Below, piece by piece: positions 8,373 to 17,759 of a stretch of DNA of 64,000 bases. The notes under the pieces were generated by a model. It did no database searches and was not told where the DNA came from. It saw only the letters and a program-made list of their open reading frames with translations. Source of the stretch: Kitasatospora indigofera (lineage in GTDB: Bacteria > Actinomycetota > Actinomycetes > Streptomycetales > Streptomycetaceae); contig NZ_BNBO01000025.1 in the NCBI RefSeq assembly GCF_014655955.1, positions 1-64,000 of the forward strand. Direction: 5' to 3'. Each line of letters opens with the position of its first letter. The stretch's first letter is position 1. The translations under genes and the position numbers were made by a program.

Positions 8373-9476
8373 CTACCCGGGCGTGGGCGGACGCGGTGGC
8401 AGACGGAACGGCCGGAAGGTGCGGGGGCCGTACAGCCGCTCCAGCACGTCGTCCAGCTCGGCCAGCAGCCGCCAGGCGTCGTGCGGGCGGCGGGCCTCGG
8501 CCGGGAGGGTGCAGCCGGCGATGAAGGCGCACAACGCCTTGGGGGCCCGCTCCCCCATCAGCTGCTCCACGCAGCGGCTCGCCAGGTGGATGTCGGTGGC
8601 CTCGGTGACCGGCCGACGGGCCGGTACCTCGGGCGGGTACCAGGCGCGGTGGCGCTCGACCAGGGCCGGGGCCGGGCTGTGCTCGCCGGTGCCGGCGTAG
8701 CACCAGTCGACCAGGACCAGGCCGTGCTGCGCCGGGTGGATCAGCACGTGCTCGGGCAGCACGGCGCCGTGGCGGACGCCGGCACGGTGGGCGTAGCCGA
8801 GGGCGACCAGCAGCCGGCGCCAGATCCAGGCGGCGTCGCGCGGGTCCAGCCCCTCGGGGTGGGCGTGGTGGACGTCGGTCAGCGGGTGGAAGCCGTCGAG
8901 CCGGACCAGGGCGTTGACCCGGCGCGGCTCGGCGCCGGGGTCGGCCTCGTCGTGGTGGCGGAAGCTCTCCAGCAGGGTGGGGGCGTAGGCGTGGTGGCGG
9001 CCGTCCCCGTGGGTGGTGAGCCGGGTGAGGGCGGTGGCCTCGCGCTCCAGCAGGTCGTTGTCGGCGGCGGCCCGGGGAATCTTGAGCACGGCGTCGAGCG
9101 AGGGGCCCCGGTAGGCGGGCCTGGGCTCGCAGCGGGCGGCCCGCAGGACGGCGATGTCCCCGGTGGCCACGGTGGGACCCAGCCGGTACAGGTGGCGGGT
9201 GGTGGTCAGGACGGGATCGGCGGTGGGCGCCCCGCCGCCCTGGTGCAGTTGCCAGAGCAGGGCGAGGGCGGCGAAGGCCACGCCCGCCTCGTCGCGGTGG
9301 GCCTCGGGCGCGGTGTCCGGGTGGAGCAGCCGGGCCAGGCGGCGGTAGCGGCGGGCCGCGGCCGTCTGCTCGGCGGGGAAGACGTCCTCCGGGCCACGGG
9401 CCGCCCCGACCGCGGCGAGCGCCTCGGCGAAGGTCCGCGCGCCGGCCGGCGGACGGGCCGCGCGCGGGCCGCTCAC
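8373..9476 (-). CDS. J-domain / protein-kinase-like fusion, probable pseudokinase
   Basis: 367 residues. The N-terminus carries a DnaJ-type J-domain core, YRRLARLLHPD (HPD at 52-54), followed by a helix like that of J-domains. The rest is a kinase-like fold: LKIP with the ATP-site Lys (K132), LEREATAL for the C-helix, and DW (D257) in place of DFG. The catalytic loop reads HGAVLPEHVLI where active kinases have HRDLKPENIL, so both the catalytic Asp and the metal-binding Asn are missing. GTG 9476 overlaps the TGA of the upstream regulator gene (GTGA), indicating translational coupling. It probably binds or scaffolds rather than phosphorylates; this is inference. Confidence 0.8.
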   Translation of the reverse strand: MSGPRAARPPAGARTFAEALAAVGAARGPEDVFPAEQTAAARRYRRLARLLHPDTAPEAHRDEAGVAFAALALLWQLHQGGGAPTADPVLTTTRHLYRLGPTVATGDIAVLRAARCEPRPAYRGPSLDAVLKIPRAAADNDLLEREATALTRLTTHGDGRHHAYAPTLLESFRHHDEADPGAEPRRVNALVRLDGFHPLTDVHHAHPEGLDPRDAAWIWRRLLVALGYAHRAGVRHGAVLPEHVLIHPAQHGLVLVDWCYAGTGEHSPAPALVERHRAWYPPEVPARRPVTEATDIHLASRCVEQLMGERAPKALCAFIAGCTLPAEARRPHDAWRLLAELDDVLERLYGPRTFRPFRLPPRPPTPG

Positions 9477-10402
9477 CGGATCTCGTCCTCGTGGGCGGGC
9501 CGCAGCAGGGCGGGGTGCAGCAGGGCCGCGTCCCCCGAGCGGTAGTTGCGGGCCCGCGGGCCGCCTCGGCTGCCGCCGCGCTCGGCGGTGGTGCCGGTGC
9601 TCTCGACGAAGCCCGGGACGGACAGCACCTTGCGGTGGAAGTTGCCGGGGTGGAGCTTCTCGTCCCAGACCGCCTCGTAGACGGCTCGCAGCTCCGGGAT
9701 GGTGAAGTCGTGCCGGAGGAAGGCCGTCGCCAGCGGGCTGTACTCGATCTTGGCGCGGGCGCGGTCCAGACCGTCGGCGAGGATCGTGGCGTGGTCGAAG
9801 GCCAGGGCCGTCCTGGGCCTGGCCGGCTCCGGCGGCGCGGTGCCGTCGGAGCCGGGCGGGACCTCGCCGCCGGCGTGCCCGTCGAATCCACCCCCGTGGG
9901 TTTCGTCGGGCGCGCCGGCCGGCCGCTGACCGGCCGCGGGCCGGAGGTCGAGCGAGGACACCGGGTGCCAGGCGGCGGCCGCCGCGTCGGTACCGGCCTG
10001 CGGGTCGGGCAGGTCCGGGGCGAAGGCGAGGTAGGCGACCGAGACGACATGCATCCTCGGGTCGCGCTCCGGGGCGCCGTAGCTGCCGAGCTGCTCCAGG
10101 TGCACCCGGGAGAGGGCGGCCTCGGCGTCGGCGGTGCCGAGCAGGCCCGTCTCCTCGGCCAGCTCGCGGGCGGCGGCCTCGGCGAGCCCCTCCTGCCCGG
10201 CGCGCAGGAACCCGCCCGGCAGGGCCCAGTACCCCTGGTACGGCGGGGCGGCGCGCTCCACCAGCAGGACGTGCAGGCTGCCCTGCCGCAGGGTGAGGGC
10301 GACCACGTCCACGGTGACCGCGACCGGGGTGTAGGCGTGCGGGTCGTAGGAGGCGAGCCACTCCTGCTCGGCCGCCTGGTCGTACGGCTGTGGTGCGGGC
10401 AT
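9473..10402 (-). CDS. NrtR-like regulator: Nudix domain plus winged helix
   Basis: 309 residues. A Nudix domain (box GGFLRAGQEGLAEAAARELA, then EETG) is followed by a Pro/Gly-rich linker and a C-terminal winged-helix segment (FTIPELRAVYEAVW, LHPGNFHRKVL) typical of NrtR-family repressors, which sense ADP-ribose or related ligands through a Nudix domain. The linker of about 50 residues is longer than usual. ATG 10402 has GAGGAG at 7 nt; an upstream in-frame start at 10456 lacks one. It is first in the minus-strand cassette and lies just downstream of a palindrome overlapping its likely promoter, so autoregulation is likely. Whether the Nudix part is catalytic is unknown. Confidence 0.85.
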   Translation of the reverse strand: MPAPQPYDQAAEQEWLASYDPHAYTPVAVTVDVVALTLRQGSLHVLLVERAAPPYQGYWALPGGFLRAGQEGLAEAAARELAEETGLLGTADAEAALSRVHLEQLGSYGAPERDPRMHVVSVAYLAFAPDLPDPQAGTDAAAAAWHPVSSLDLRPAAGQRPAGAPDETHGGGFDGHAGGEVPPGSDGTAPPEPARPRTALAFDHATILADGLDRARAKIEYSPLATAFLRHDFTIPELRAVYEAVWDEKLHPGNFHRKVLSVPGFVESTGTTAERGGSRGGPRARNYRSGDAALLHPALLRPAHEDEIR

Positions 10403-10460
10403 GGCCGGCTCCTCTCCCTCCGGGCGGGCCGCTCGGGCCCCGCCCGCCCCCTCCACCCCG

Positions 10461-10487
10461 AGTCATTCTCGGACTGAGAACAACGTA
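10461..10487 (-). promoter_or_regulatory. Promoter and candidate operator of the NrtR-like cassette
   Basis: A TACGTT -10 hexamer (10482-10487, minus strand) is followed at the expected transcript start by two nested palindromes: TTCTC-N5-GAGAA (10466-10480) and AGTC-N7-GACT (10461-10475). NrtR sites in other actinobacteria also carry GTC/GAC half sites. Position suggests repression by the first gene product. No clear -35 was found. Confidence 0.45.
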
Positions 10488-10666
10488 GCGCACGGCGCTG
10501 ACAGCGGCCAGCGAATTTCGCCGGCCCTCTGCGGCGGGCCGCAAGGGACGGCGCGAGGGACGCCCCCGGCCCGGCGACGGGCGCGCGACACTGGGCCGTG
10601 AAGGACATCGGCCCTCGGCGGCGGCCACCCCCACCCGCCGTCAGCCGTCAGCCCGAGGAGACGTCC

Positions 10667-11767
10667 GTGCCGGCCACCGACCCCACCGGCCCCGCCGACC
10701 CCTCCGGCCGCCGCTCCGGCTTCGCCGGGGCGCTGTCGGCCGGTCCGCTGGTGCTCGACGGCGGGATGTCCAACCAACTGGCCGCGGCCGGCCACGACCT
10801 GTCGGACGCGCTCTGGTCGGCCCGGCTGCTCGCGGACGACCCGGAGGCGATCGTCGGGGCGCACCGGGCGTACTTCGCGGCCGGGGCGGAGGTCGCGATC
10901 ACCGCCGGGTACCAGGCGAGCTTCGAGGGCTTCGCCCGGCGCGGCATCGACCGGGCCGGGGCGGAACGGCTGCTGCGGCTGAGCGTGGAGCTGGCGCGCG
11001 AGGCGGTGCGGCGGGCCGGGACGGACCGGCGGCGCTGGGTGGCCGCCTCGGTCGGCCCGTACGGCGCGGTCCTGGCGGACGGCTCGGAGTACCGGGGCCG
11101 GTACGGGCTGAGCGTGGCCGAACTGGAGGCGTTCCACCGGCCCAGGCTGGAGGTGCTGGCCGGGGCCGGCCCGGACGTGCTGGCGCTGGAGACCGTCCCG
11201 GACACCGACGAGGCCGCGGCGCTGCTGCGGGCGGTGCGGGGGCTCGGCCTGCCGGCCTGGCTCTCCTACAGCGTCGAGGGCGGCCGGACCAGGGCCGGGC
11301 AGCCGCTGGCGGATGCCTTCGCGTTGGCGGCCGACGCCGAGGAGGTGGTCGCGGTGGGCGTGAACTGCTGCTCGCCGGCGGACGCCGACGCGGCGGTCGC
11401 CCTGGCGGCGCGGGTGACCGGCAAGCCCGTGGTGGTGTACCCGAACAGCGGCGAGCGGTGGGACCCGGCCGCCCGCGACTGGCGCGGGGAGCCCGCCTTC
11501 GGGCGGTCCGGGGCGCCCGCCGAGGACCGGGCCGCGGGCGGCGACCGGGCCGCGGCGGGCGAGCAGGGAGAGGAGAGGGGACGGGTGGCCGGGTGGCTGG
11601 CGGACGGCGCGCGACTGCTCGGCGGTTGCTGCCGGGTCGGTCCGCGCGAGATCGCCGAACTGGCGGACGCGGTGGCCCGTGCCACGGGGGCGGACGCCGG
11701 CACCCGCAGCGCCGGCCGGCCGCCCGCCGGGCCGGCCGCCATCGGGTGGCGGGTAACGGGCGGGTAG
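10667..11767 (+). CDS. mmuM: Homocysteine S-methyltransferase (MmuM/BHMT type)
   Basis: A 366-residue zinc-dependent methyltransferase likely making methionine from homocysteine with S-methylmethionine or SAM as donor. It opens with LVLDGGMSNQLAAAG and holds the zinc cysteines of the family in GVNCCSP (C234) and GGCC (C321, C322). An Ala/Gly/Glu-rich insertion of about 30 residues lies before the last zinc motif. GTG 10667 is chosen because GAGGAG lies 7 nt before it. It is divergent from the NrtR-like cassette. The following 290 bp hold the gylR promoter. Confidence 0.9.
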   Translation: MPATDPTGPADPSGRRSGFAGALSAGPLVLDGGMSNQLAAAGHDLSDALWSARLLADDPEAIVGAHRAYFAAGAEVAITAGYQASFEGFARRGIDRAGAERLLRLSVELAREAVRRAGTDRRRWVAASVGPYGAVLADGSEYRGRYGLSVAELEAFHRPRLEVLAGAGPDVLALETVPDTDEAAALLRAVRGLGLPAWLSYSVEGGRTRAGQPLADAFALAADAEEVVAVGVNCCSPADADAAVALAARVTGKPVVVYPNSGERWDPAARDWRGEPAFGRSGAPAEDRAAGGDRAAAGEQGEERGRVAGWLADGARLLGGCCRVGPREIAELADAVARATGADAGTRSAGRPPAGPAAIGWRVTGG

Positions 11768-12019
11768 CGGCGGCCGCCACCGGGGGGATCGGCCCCTGCC
11801 CGTACGGACCCGCCGAAGGGGCCGGACCCGGCCACCGCGGGAACCGTGCCGAGGATCACGGGCGGCCCCCGGGACGGACCGGATCCGGCCGCCGAAGGCC
11901 CCGCCGGACCGGGCCGGCCCCGGGAGAGGGCGAGACCGAGGGCCACCCCCGGCAGGTGATCGGTGCCGGGGAAGGTGCACATCACGGCTCCGGCCTGGCA
12001 GACTCTTGCCGTTACCACT

Positions 12020-12040
12020 GCGGTCGACAATGTCGACCGC
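12020..12040. promoter_or_regulatory. GylR-type operator before gylR
   Basis: A perfect 21-bp palindrome with arms GCGGTCGACA and TGTCGACCGC around one A, 19 bp before the gylR start. A near-identical site precedes glpF, which points to autoregulation by GylR. Confidence 0.75.
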
Positions 12041-12059
12041 CTGTCCGTGGAGGTACTGA

Positions 12060-12824
12060 ATGCCCGGCCCGATCCAGTCGCTCTCCCGGGCCGCCGCGAT
12101 CATGCGCCTGCTGGCCGGCGGCGAACGCCGCCTGGGACTCTCGGAGGTCGCGACCGCCCTCGACCTCGCCAAGGGCACCGCGCACGGCATCCTGCGCACC
12201 CTCCAGCAGGAGGGCTTCGTCGAGCAGGACCCGGAGAGCGGGAAGTACCAACTGGGCGCGGAGCTGCTGCGGCTGGGCCAGAGCTACCTGGACGTCCACG
12301 AGCTCCGGGCGCGCGCGCTGGTCTGGGCCGACGACCTGGCCCGGGCGGCCGGCGAGACGGTCTACCTCGGCGTCCTGCACCAGCGGGGCGTGCTGATCGT
12401 GCATCACGTCTTCCGCCCGGACGACACCCGCCAGGTGCTGGAGGTCGGCTCGATGCAGCCGCTGCACAGCACCGCGCTGGGCAAGGTGCTGCTGGCCTAC
12501 GACCCGGTGGCGCGCGGCGAGCTGGGCGAGGAGCCGCTGGAGTCCTACACCTCACGCACCCTCACCGGCCTCGCCGACGTCGACACCGAGGCGGCCCTGA
12601 CCCGCGAGCGCGGCTGGGCGGACGCGGTCGAGGAGACCTGGGAGGGCGTGGCCTCGATCGGCGCGCTGATCCAGGACCGGCGGCGCAACCCGGTCGGCGC
12701 GGTCTGCATCAGCGGCCCGGTGGAGCGGGTCTGCGAGGACGGCTTCGTCCGGCCCTCGCTGGTGGCCTCGGTGCGCAGCGCTGCCCGGGCGATCTCCCGG
12801 GACCTCGGCGCCGGGCGGTTCTGA
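12060..12824 (+). CDS. gylR: GylR, IclR-family repressor of the glycerol operon
   Basis: 254 residues. An N-terminal winged helix (IQSLSRAAAIMRLL; LDLAKGTAHGILRTLQ as recognition region) and a C-terminal IclR ligand domain (residues about 75-245). In S. coelicolor the orthologue represses gylCABX and itself, with glycerol-3-phosphate as inducer. GGAGG sits 6 nt before ATG 12060. It is directly upstream of glpF-glpK-glpD on the same strand, and both its own promoter and the glpF promoter carry the same palindrome. Confidence 0.95.
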   Translation: MPGPIQSLSRAAAIMRLLAGGERRLGLSEVATALDLAKGTAHGILRTLQQEGFVEQDPESGKYQLGAELLRLGQSYLDVHELRARALVWADDLARAAGETVYLGVLHQRGVLIVHHVFRPDDTRQVLEVGSMQPLHSTALGKVLLAYDPVARGELGEEPLESYTSRTLTGLADVDTEAALTRERGWADAVEETWEGVASIGALIQDRRRNPVGAVCISGPVERVCEDGFVRPSLVASVRSAARAISRDLGAGRF

Positions 12825-13322
12825 GCCGGGCACCGCGGCACGGGCACCCCGGCGCCGGAGGCCTCGGCACAGCGCACCGCAGCACCGAGCACGACGAGCA
12901 CCCAGGGCCCGGCTCCGGCACCGCCGGGGCCGGGCCCTCCGGCTTCGGCGGGCCCCCGCGGGCCCCGCCCCGCCCGCACGGCCCCGTAGGCGCCCGCACC
13001 GGCCCGCGGGCCCGCACAGGCGCGCGCAGGCCCCCGTACGCCCTCCCACTCCGGCCGGCCCCGTCCGCCGCGGTGGCGGCCTGCCCCGGCGTCCGGCAGC
13101 GGCCCCGCGACGGCGGGCCCGCGGCAGCAGCTCCACGACGGCGTCCCGCACCCCGCCGAGCCCCTCGCGCACCTGCGCCCCGTGGACACGCTCCCGTCAC
13201 ACGGGCGGGCCTCGACCGGCTCGCAGCCTGGCGTTTTGTCAGGTTTTTGCGCCATTTGAGTGTTAGCTTCGCCGAAGGTTCCTGATCACCGAGAGTCCTG
13301 GGTCACAGGTGTGTCACCTGCC
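12825..13322. other. Non-coding gap between gylR and the gyl promoter
   Basis: About 500 bp without a credible gene. Open frames here are GC-rich artefacts made of Gly, Pro, Arg and Ala. A short AT-richer patch lies at 13230-13275. No tRNA or riboswitch was recognised. Confidence 0.5.
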
Positions 13323-13380
13323 TTGACGCGAACCCGAGCAGGGAGGGAAGCTTCCGCATGACGGTCGACATTGTCGAACG
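13323..13380 (+). promoter_or_regulatory. Glycerol operon promoter with GylR-type operator
   Basis: TTGACG (13323-13328), an 18-nt spacer and GAAGCT (13347-13352) form a possible promoter. CGGTCGACA-T-TGTCGAACG (13362-13380) lies where transcription would start and matches the operator before gylR in all but one arm base. Repression by blocking initiation is likely. Confidence 0.65.
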
Positions 13381-13506
13381 GTGGCCGCAGCCAAACGGTC
13401 GCCATCGTCAGGCCGCGACCTCGGGACGGGGAAGCGGCCGCACACGGTGACCCACCACCGTGCCCCTCCCCCACCTGCTCCGGGCCTTACGGACAAAGGA
13501 GTCTTT

Positions 13507-14226
13507 GTGTCCGCGTTCTCCAACGGCGACATCTTCGTCGGCGAAACCCTCGGCACCGCCGCCCTGATACTCCTCGGCGGTGGCGTCTGCGCCGCCGTCA
13601 CGCTCAAGAAGTCGAAGGCCCTCAACGCCGGCTGGCTCGCGATCACCTTCGGCTGGGGCTTCGCGGTGATGATCGCCGCGTACATGTCCGCCTCGAAGTC
13701 CGGTGCGCACCTGAACCCGGCCGTCACCCTCGCCATCGCCGTCGACACCGGCGACTGGAGCAAGGTCCCGGTCTACCTCGGCTCCCAGCTGCTCGGCGCG
13801 ATGATCGGCGCCGTCCTGGTCTGGGCCACCTACCTCGGCCAGTTCCAGGCCAACGAGGAGCCGACCCTGGGCATCTTCTCGACCGGTCCCGAGATCCGGA
13901 ACCCGATCCAGAACCTGCTCACCGAGATCATCGGCACCATGGTGCTCTGCCTGGCGATCCTCACCCAGGGCCTCAACAAGGATCTCGGCATGTCCGGCGT
14001 CGGCATCCTGATCGTCGCCTTCACCGTCGTCGGCATCGGCCTCTCGCTCGGCGGCCCGACCGGCTACGCCATCAACCCGGTCCGCGACCTCGGCCCGCGC
14101 ATCGTGCACTCGCTGCTGCCGATCCCGAACAAGGGCGGCTCCGACTGGGGCTACGCCTGGATTCCGGTCGCCGGTCCCGCCATCGGCGGCCTGCTGGCCG
14201 GCGTGCTCTTCAACGTCGCGTTCTGA
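13507..14226 (+). CDS. glpF: Glycerol uptake facilitator (MIP family)
   Basis: A 239-residue integral membrane channel with six predicted transmembrane helices. The first NPA box is canonical (GAHLNPAVTLA); the second is NPV in AINPVRDLGP, with the Arg-Asp pair of glyceroporins kept. GTG 13507 is chosen because AAAGGAG lies just before it and the family begins there; the longer frame upstream would run through the operator. First structural gene of the gyl operon (gylC of S. coelicolor). Confidence 0.93.
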   Translation: MSAFSNGDIFVGETLGTAALILLGGGVCAAVTLKKSKALNAGWLAITFGWGFAVMIAAYMSASKSGAHLNPAVTLAIAVDTGDWSKVPVYLGSQLLGAMIGAVLVWATYLGQFQANEEPTLGIFSTGPEIRNPIQNLLTEIIGTMVLCLAILTQGLNKDLGMSGVGILIVAFTVVGIGLSLGGPTGYAINPVRDLGPRIVHSLLPIPNKGGSDWGYAWIPVAGPAIGGLLAGVLFNVAF

Positions 14227-14237
14227 TCCACCCAGCT

Positions 14238-14286
14238 GGTTTGCCTGCCGCGTCCCCCCGGGGACTGAGACAGCGTCAGGCAAACC
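14238..14286 (+). repeat. Hairpin between glpF and glpK
   Basis: GGTTTGCCTG and CAGGCAAACC form a perfect 10-bp stem around a loop that itself contains CCCCCCGGGG. It starts 11 bp after the glpF stop and may set relative expression within the operon. Confidence 0.55.
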
Positions 14287-14332
14287 GGTAGCCCCGACCC
14301 CCAATCCCCTCCTCAGAGCCGAGGCCCCAGAC

Positions 14333-15868
<1,536 letters not shown>

Positions 15869-15875
15869 CCGGAGG

Positions 15876-15904
15876 CCGGTCGGGGCCGCACCGGCCCCGA
15901 CCGG
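15876..15904 (+). terminator. Perfect hairpin directly after glpK
   Basis: A 13-bp perfect stem with a 3-nt loop begins 7 bp after the glpK stop. It could be a partial terminator or an mRNA-stabilising element inside the operon, because glpD follows without an obvious promoter. Confidence 0.6.
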
Positions 15905-15918
15905 CACCTCGCGTTCCC

Positions 15919-16015
15919 CGGGCCACCACCGGCTCCGCACCAGCGGGCCGCGACCGGCCCACGGCACCATCGGGCCACGACCGGCCCCGCTGTTCCCGGG
16001 CCACGACCAGGGCCC
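15919..16015 (+). repeat. Four imperfect tandem repeats between glpK and glpD
   Basis: Variants of CGGGCCACGACCGGCCCCG start at 15919, 15944, 15971 and 15997, a period of about 26 bp. Each has inverted symmetry (GGGCC/GGCCC). Confidence 0.6.
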
Positions 16016-16097
16016 ACCCGGCCTCCCCCGCGAGGCCGGACCGCACACCGAGAGGAGAAACGGCGCGCCGCCCGCACCGGACGCCGTAAACAACACC

Positions 16098-17693
16098 ATG
16101 GCAACCATCCCGACCCTGGGTGCCGAGCGCACCGCCGGCCACACCGCCTCCCGCGCCGAGACCCGCGAGCTGCTGGGCAAGGCCACCTACGACCTGCTGG
16201 TGATCGGGGGCGGCATCCTCGGCACCGCCGTGGCGTGGACCGCCTCCCAGGCCGGCCTCAAGGTCGCCATGGTCGACGCCGGCGACTTCGCCGGCGCCAC
16301 CTCCAGTGCCTCCTCCAAGCTGGTCCACGGCGGCCTGCGATACCTGCAGACCGGCGCGGTCAAGCTCGTCGCCGAGAACCACAAGGAGCGCCGGGTCCTC
16401 GCCACCGACGTGGCCCCGCACCTGGTCAACCCGCTGACCTTCTTCGTCCCCGTCTACAAGGGCGGCCCGCACGGCGCCACCAAGCTCGGCGCCGGCGTCT
16501 TCCTGTACTCCGCGCTGTCCGCGTTCCGCGACGGCATGGGCCGGGTCTCCACCGCCGCGCACGCCGCCCAGCAGGTGCCCGCCCTGCGCACCGAGGGCCT
16601 GCGCTCGGTCGCCGTCTACGGCGACCACCAGATGAACGACTCGCGGGTCGCCGTGATGACCGTCCGCGCGGCCGTCGACGCCGGTGCCGTGGTGCTCAAC
16701 CACGCCGAGGTCACCGGCCTGCGCTTCACCGGCAGCCGGGTCACCGGCGCGGAGCTCAAGGACCGGCTGGACGGCACCGAGTTCGGCGTCAGCGCCCGCC
16801 TGGTGCTCAACGCCACCGGCCCCTGGGTCGACCACCTGCGCAAGATGGAGGACGCGGGCGCCGCGCCCAGCATCCGGCTCTCCAAGGGCGCGCACGTGGT
16901 GGTCAAGCGCCGCTCCCCGTGGCGCGCCGCGCTGACCATCCCGATCGACAAGTACCGCGTCTCCTTCGCCATCCCGTGGGAGGACCACGTCCTGCTCGGC
17001 ACCACCGACGAGGAGTACACCGGCGACCCGCAGGACGTCCGCGCCACCGAGGCCGACATCGACCAGATCATGGGCGAGGCCGGCCACGCGATCCGCGACG
17101 AGCACATCGACCGTGACCTGATCACCTACGCCTTCGCCGGCCTGCGGGTCCTCCCCGGCGGCCCCGGCGACACCTCCGCCGCCAAGCGCGAGACCGTGGT
17201 GACCGAGGGCCGGGGCGGCATGCTCTCGGTGGCCGGCGGCAAGTGGACCACCTACCGGCACATCGGCCGGACCGTGCTGGAGAAGCTCGCGCACGTCCCC
17301 GGCACCACCCTCGGCGAGGACATGTCGCCGATCGCCAACACCGTGCCGCTCCCGGGCGTCGGCGCCCCGAACGCGGTGGCGCACCGCCTGCTGATCGACC
17401 GTGAGCCCGGCTCCCGGATGGAGCCGCTGGTCGCCAAGCACCTGGCGAGCCACTACGGCACGCTCTCCTTCGACATCGCCCGCATGATCGACGAGAACCC
17501 CGAGCTGGGCCGGCCGATCCACCCGGACGGCCCGGACGTCTGGGCCCAGGTCGCCTACGCCGCCGACAACGAGTGGGCGTACACCACGGACGACGTGCTG
17601 CGCCGCCGCACCACGATGACCGTGCGCGGGCTGGCCACGCCGGAGATCGAGCAGGAGGTCGAGGCCTTCCTGGCGAAGCGCGGCGAGAAGTAG
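16098..17693 (+). CDS. glpD: Aerobic glycerol-3-phosphate dehydrogenase
   Basis: A 531-residue FAD flavoprotein oxidising glycerol-3-phosphate to dihydroxyacetone phosphate at the membrane. The FAD loop is DLLVIGGGILGTAVAW, followed by SSKLVHGGLRYL of the GlpD family and the AGGKWTTYR motif. ATG 16098 has no close Shine-Dalgarno (a GAGAGGAGAAA lies about 40 nt upstream), but the conserved N-terminus begins shortly after. The gene ends in a strong hairpin. Last gene of the glycerol operon (gylB). Confidence 0.95.
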   Translation: MATIPTLGAERTAGHTASRAETRELLGKATYDLLVIGGGILGTAVAWTASQAGLKVAMVDAGDFAGATSSASSKLVHGGLRYLQTGAVKLVAENHKERRVLATDVAPHLVNPLTFFVPVYKGGPHGATKLGAGVFLYSALSAFRDGMGRVSTAAHAAQQVPALRTEGLRSVAVYGDHQMNDSRVAVMTVRAAVDAGAVVLNHAEVTGLRFTGSRVTGAELKDRLDGTEFGVSARLVLNATGPWVDHLRKMEDAGAAPSIRLSKGAHVVVKRRSPWRAALTIPIDKYRVSFAIPWEDHVLLGTTDEEYTGDPQDVRATEADIDQIMGEAGHAIRDEHIDRDLITYAFAGLRVLPGGPGDTSAAKRETVVTEGRGGMLSVAGGKWTTYRHIGRTVLEKLAHVPGTTLGEDMSPIANTVPLPGVGAPNAVAHRLLIDREPGSRMEPLVAKHLASHYGTLSFDIARMIDENPELGRPIHPDGPDVWAQVAYAADNEWAYTTDDVLRRRTTMTVRGLATPEIEQEVEAFLAKRGEK

Positions 17694-17705
17694 CGGCGCC
17701 GGACA

Positions 17706-17738
17706 GGGCGGGCACCCCGGGGAAGGGGGTGCCCGCCC
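17706..17738. terminator. Bidirectional terminator glpD / MFS gene
   Basis: A 13-bp perfect stem (GGGCGGGCACCCC with its complement at 17726-17738) lies between two convergent genes. Confidence 0.85.
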
Positions 17739-17759
17739 TTCGCGCTCCCGGCCGGCACG

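Noticed and set aside
12545..13255. Minus-strand frame over the end of gylR and the gap
   Set aside because: Low-complexity Gly/Pro/Arg sequence, antisense to gylR, no ribosome site.
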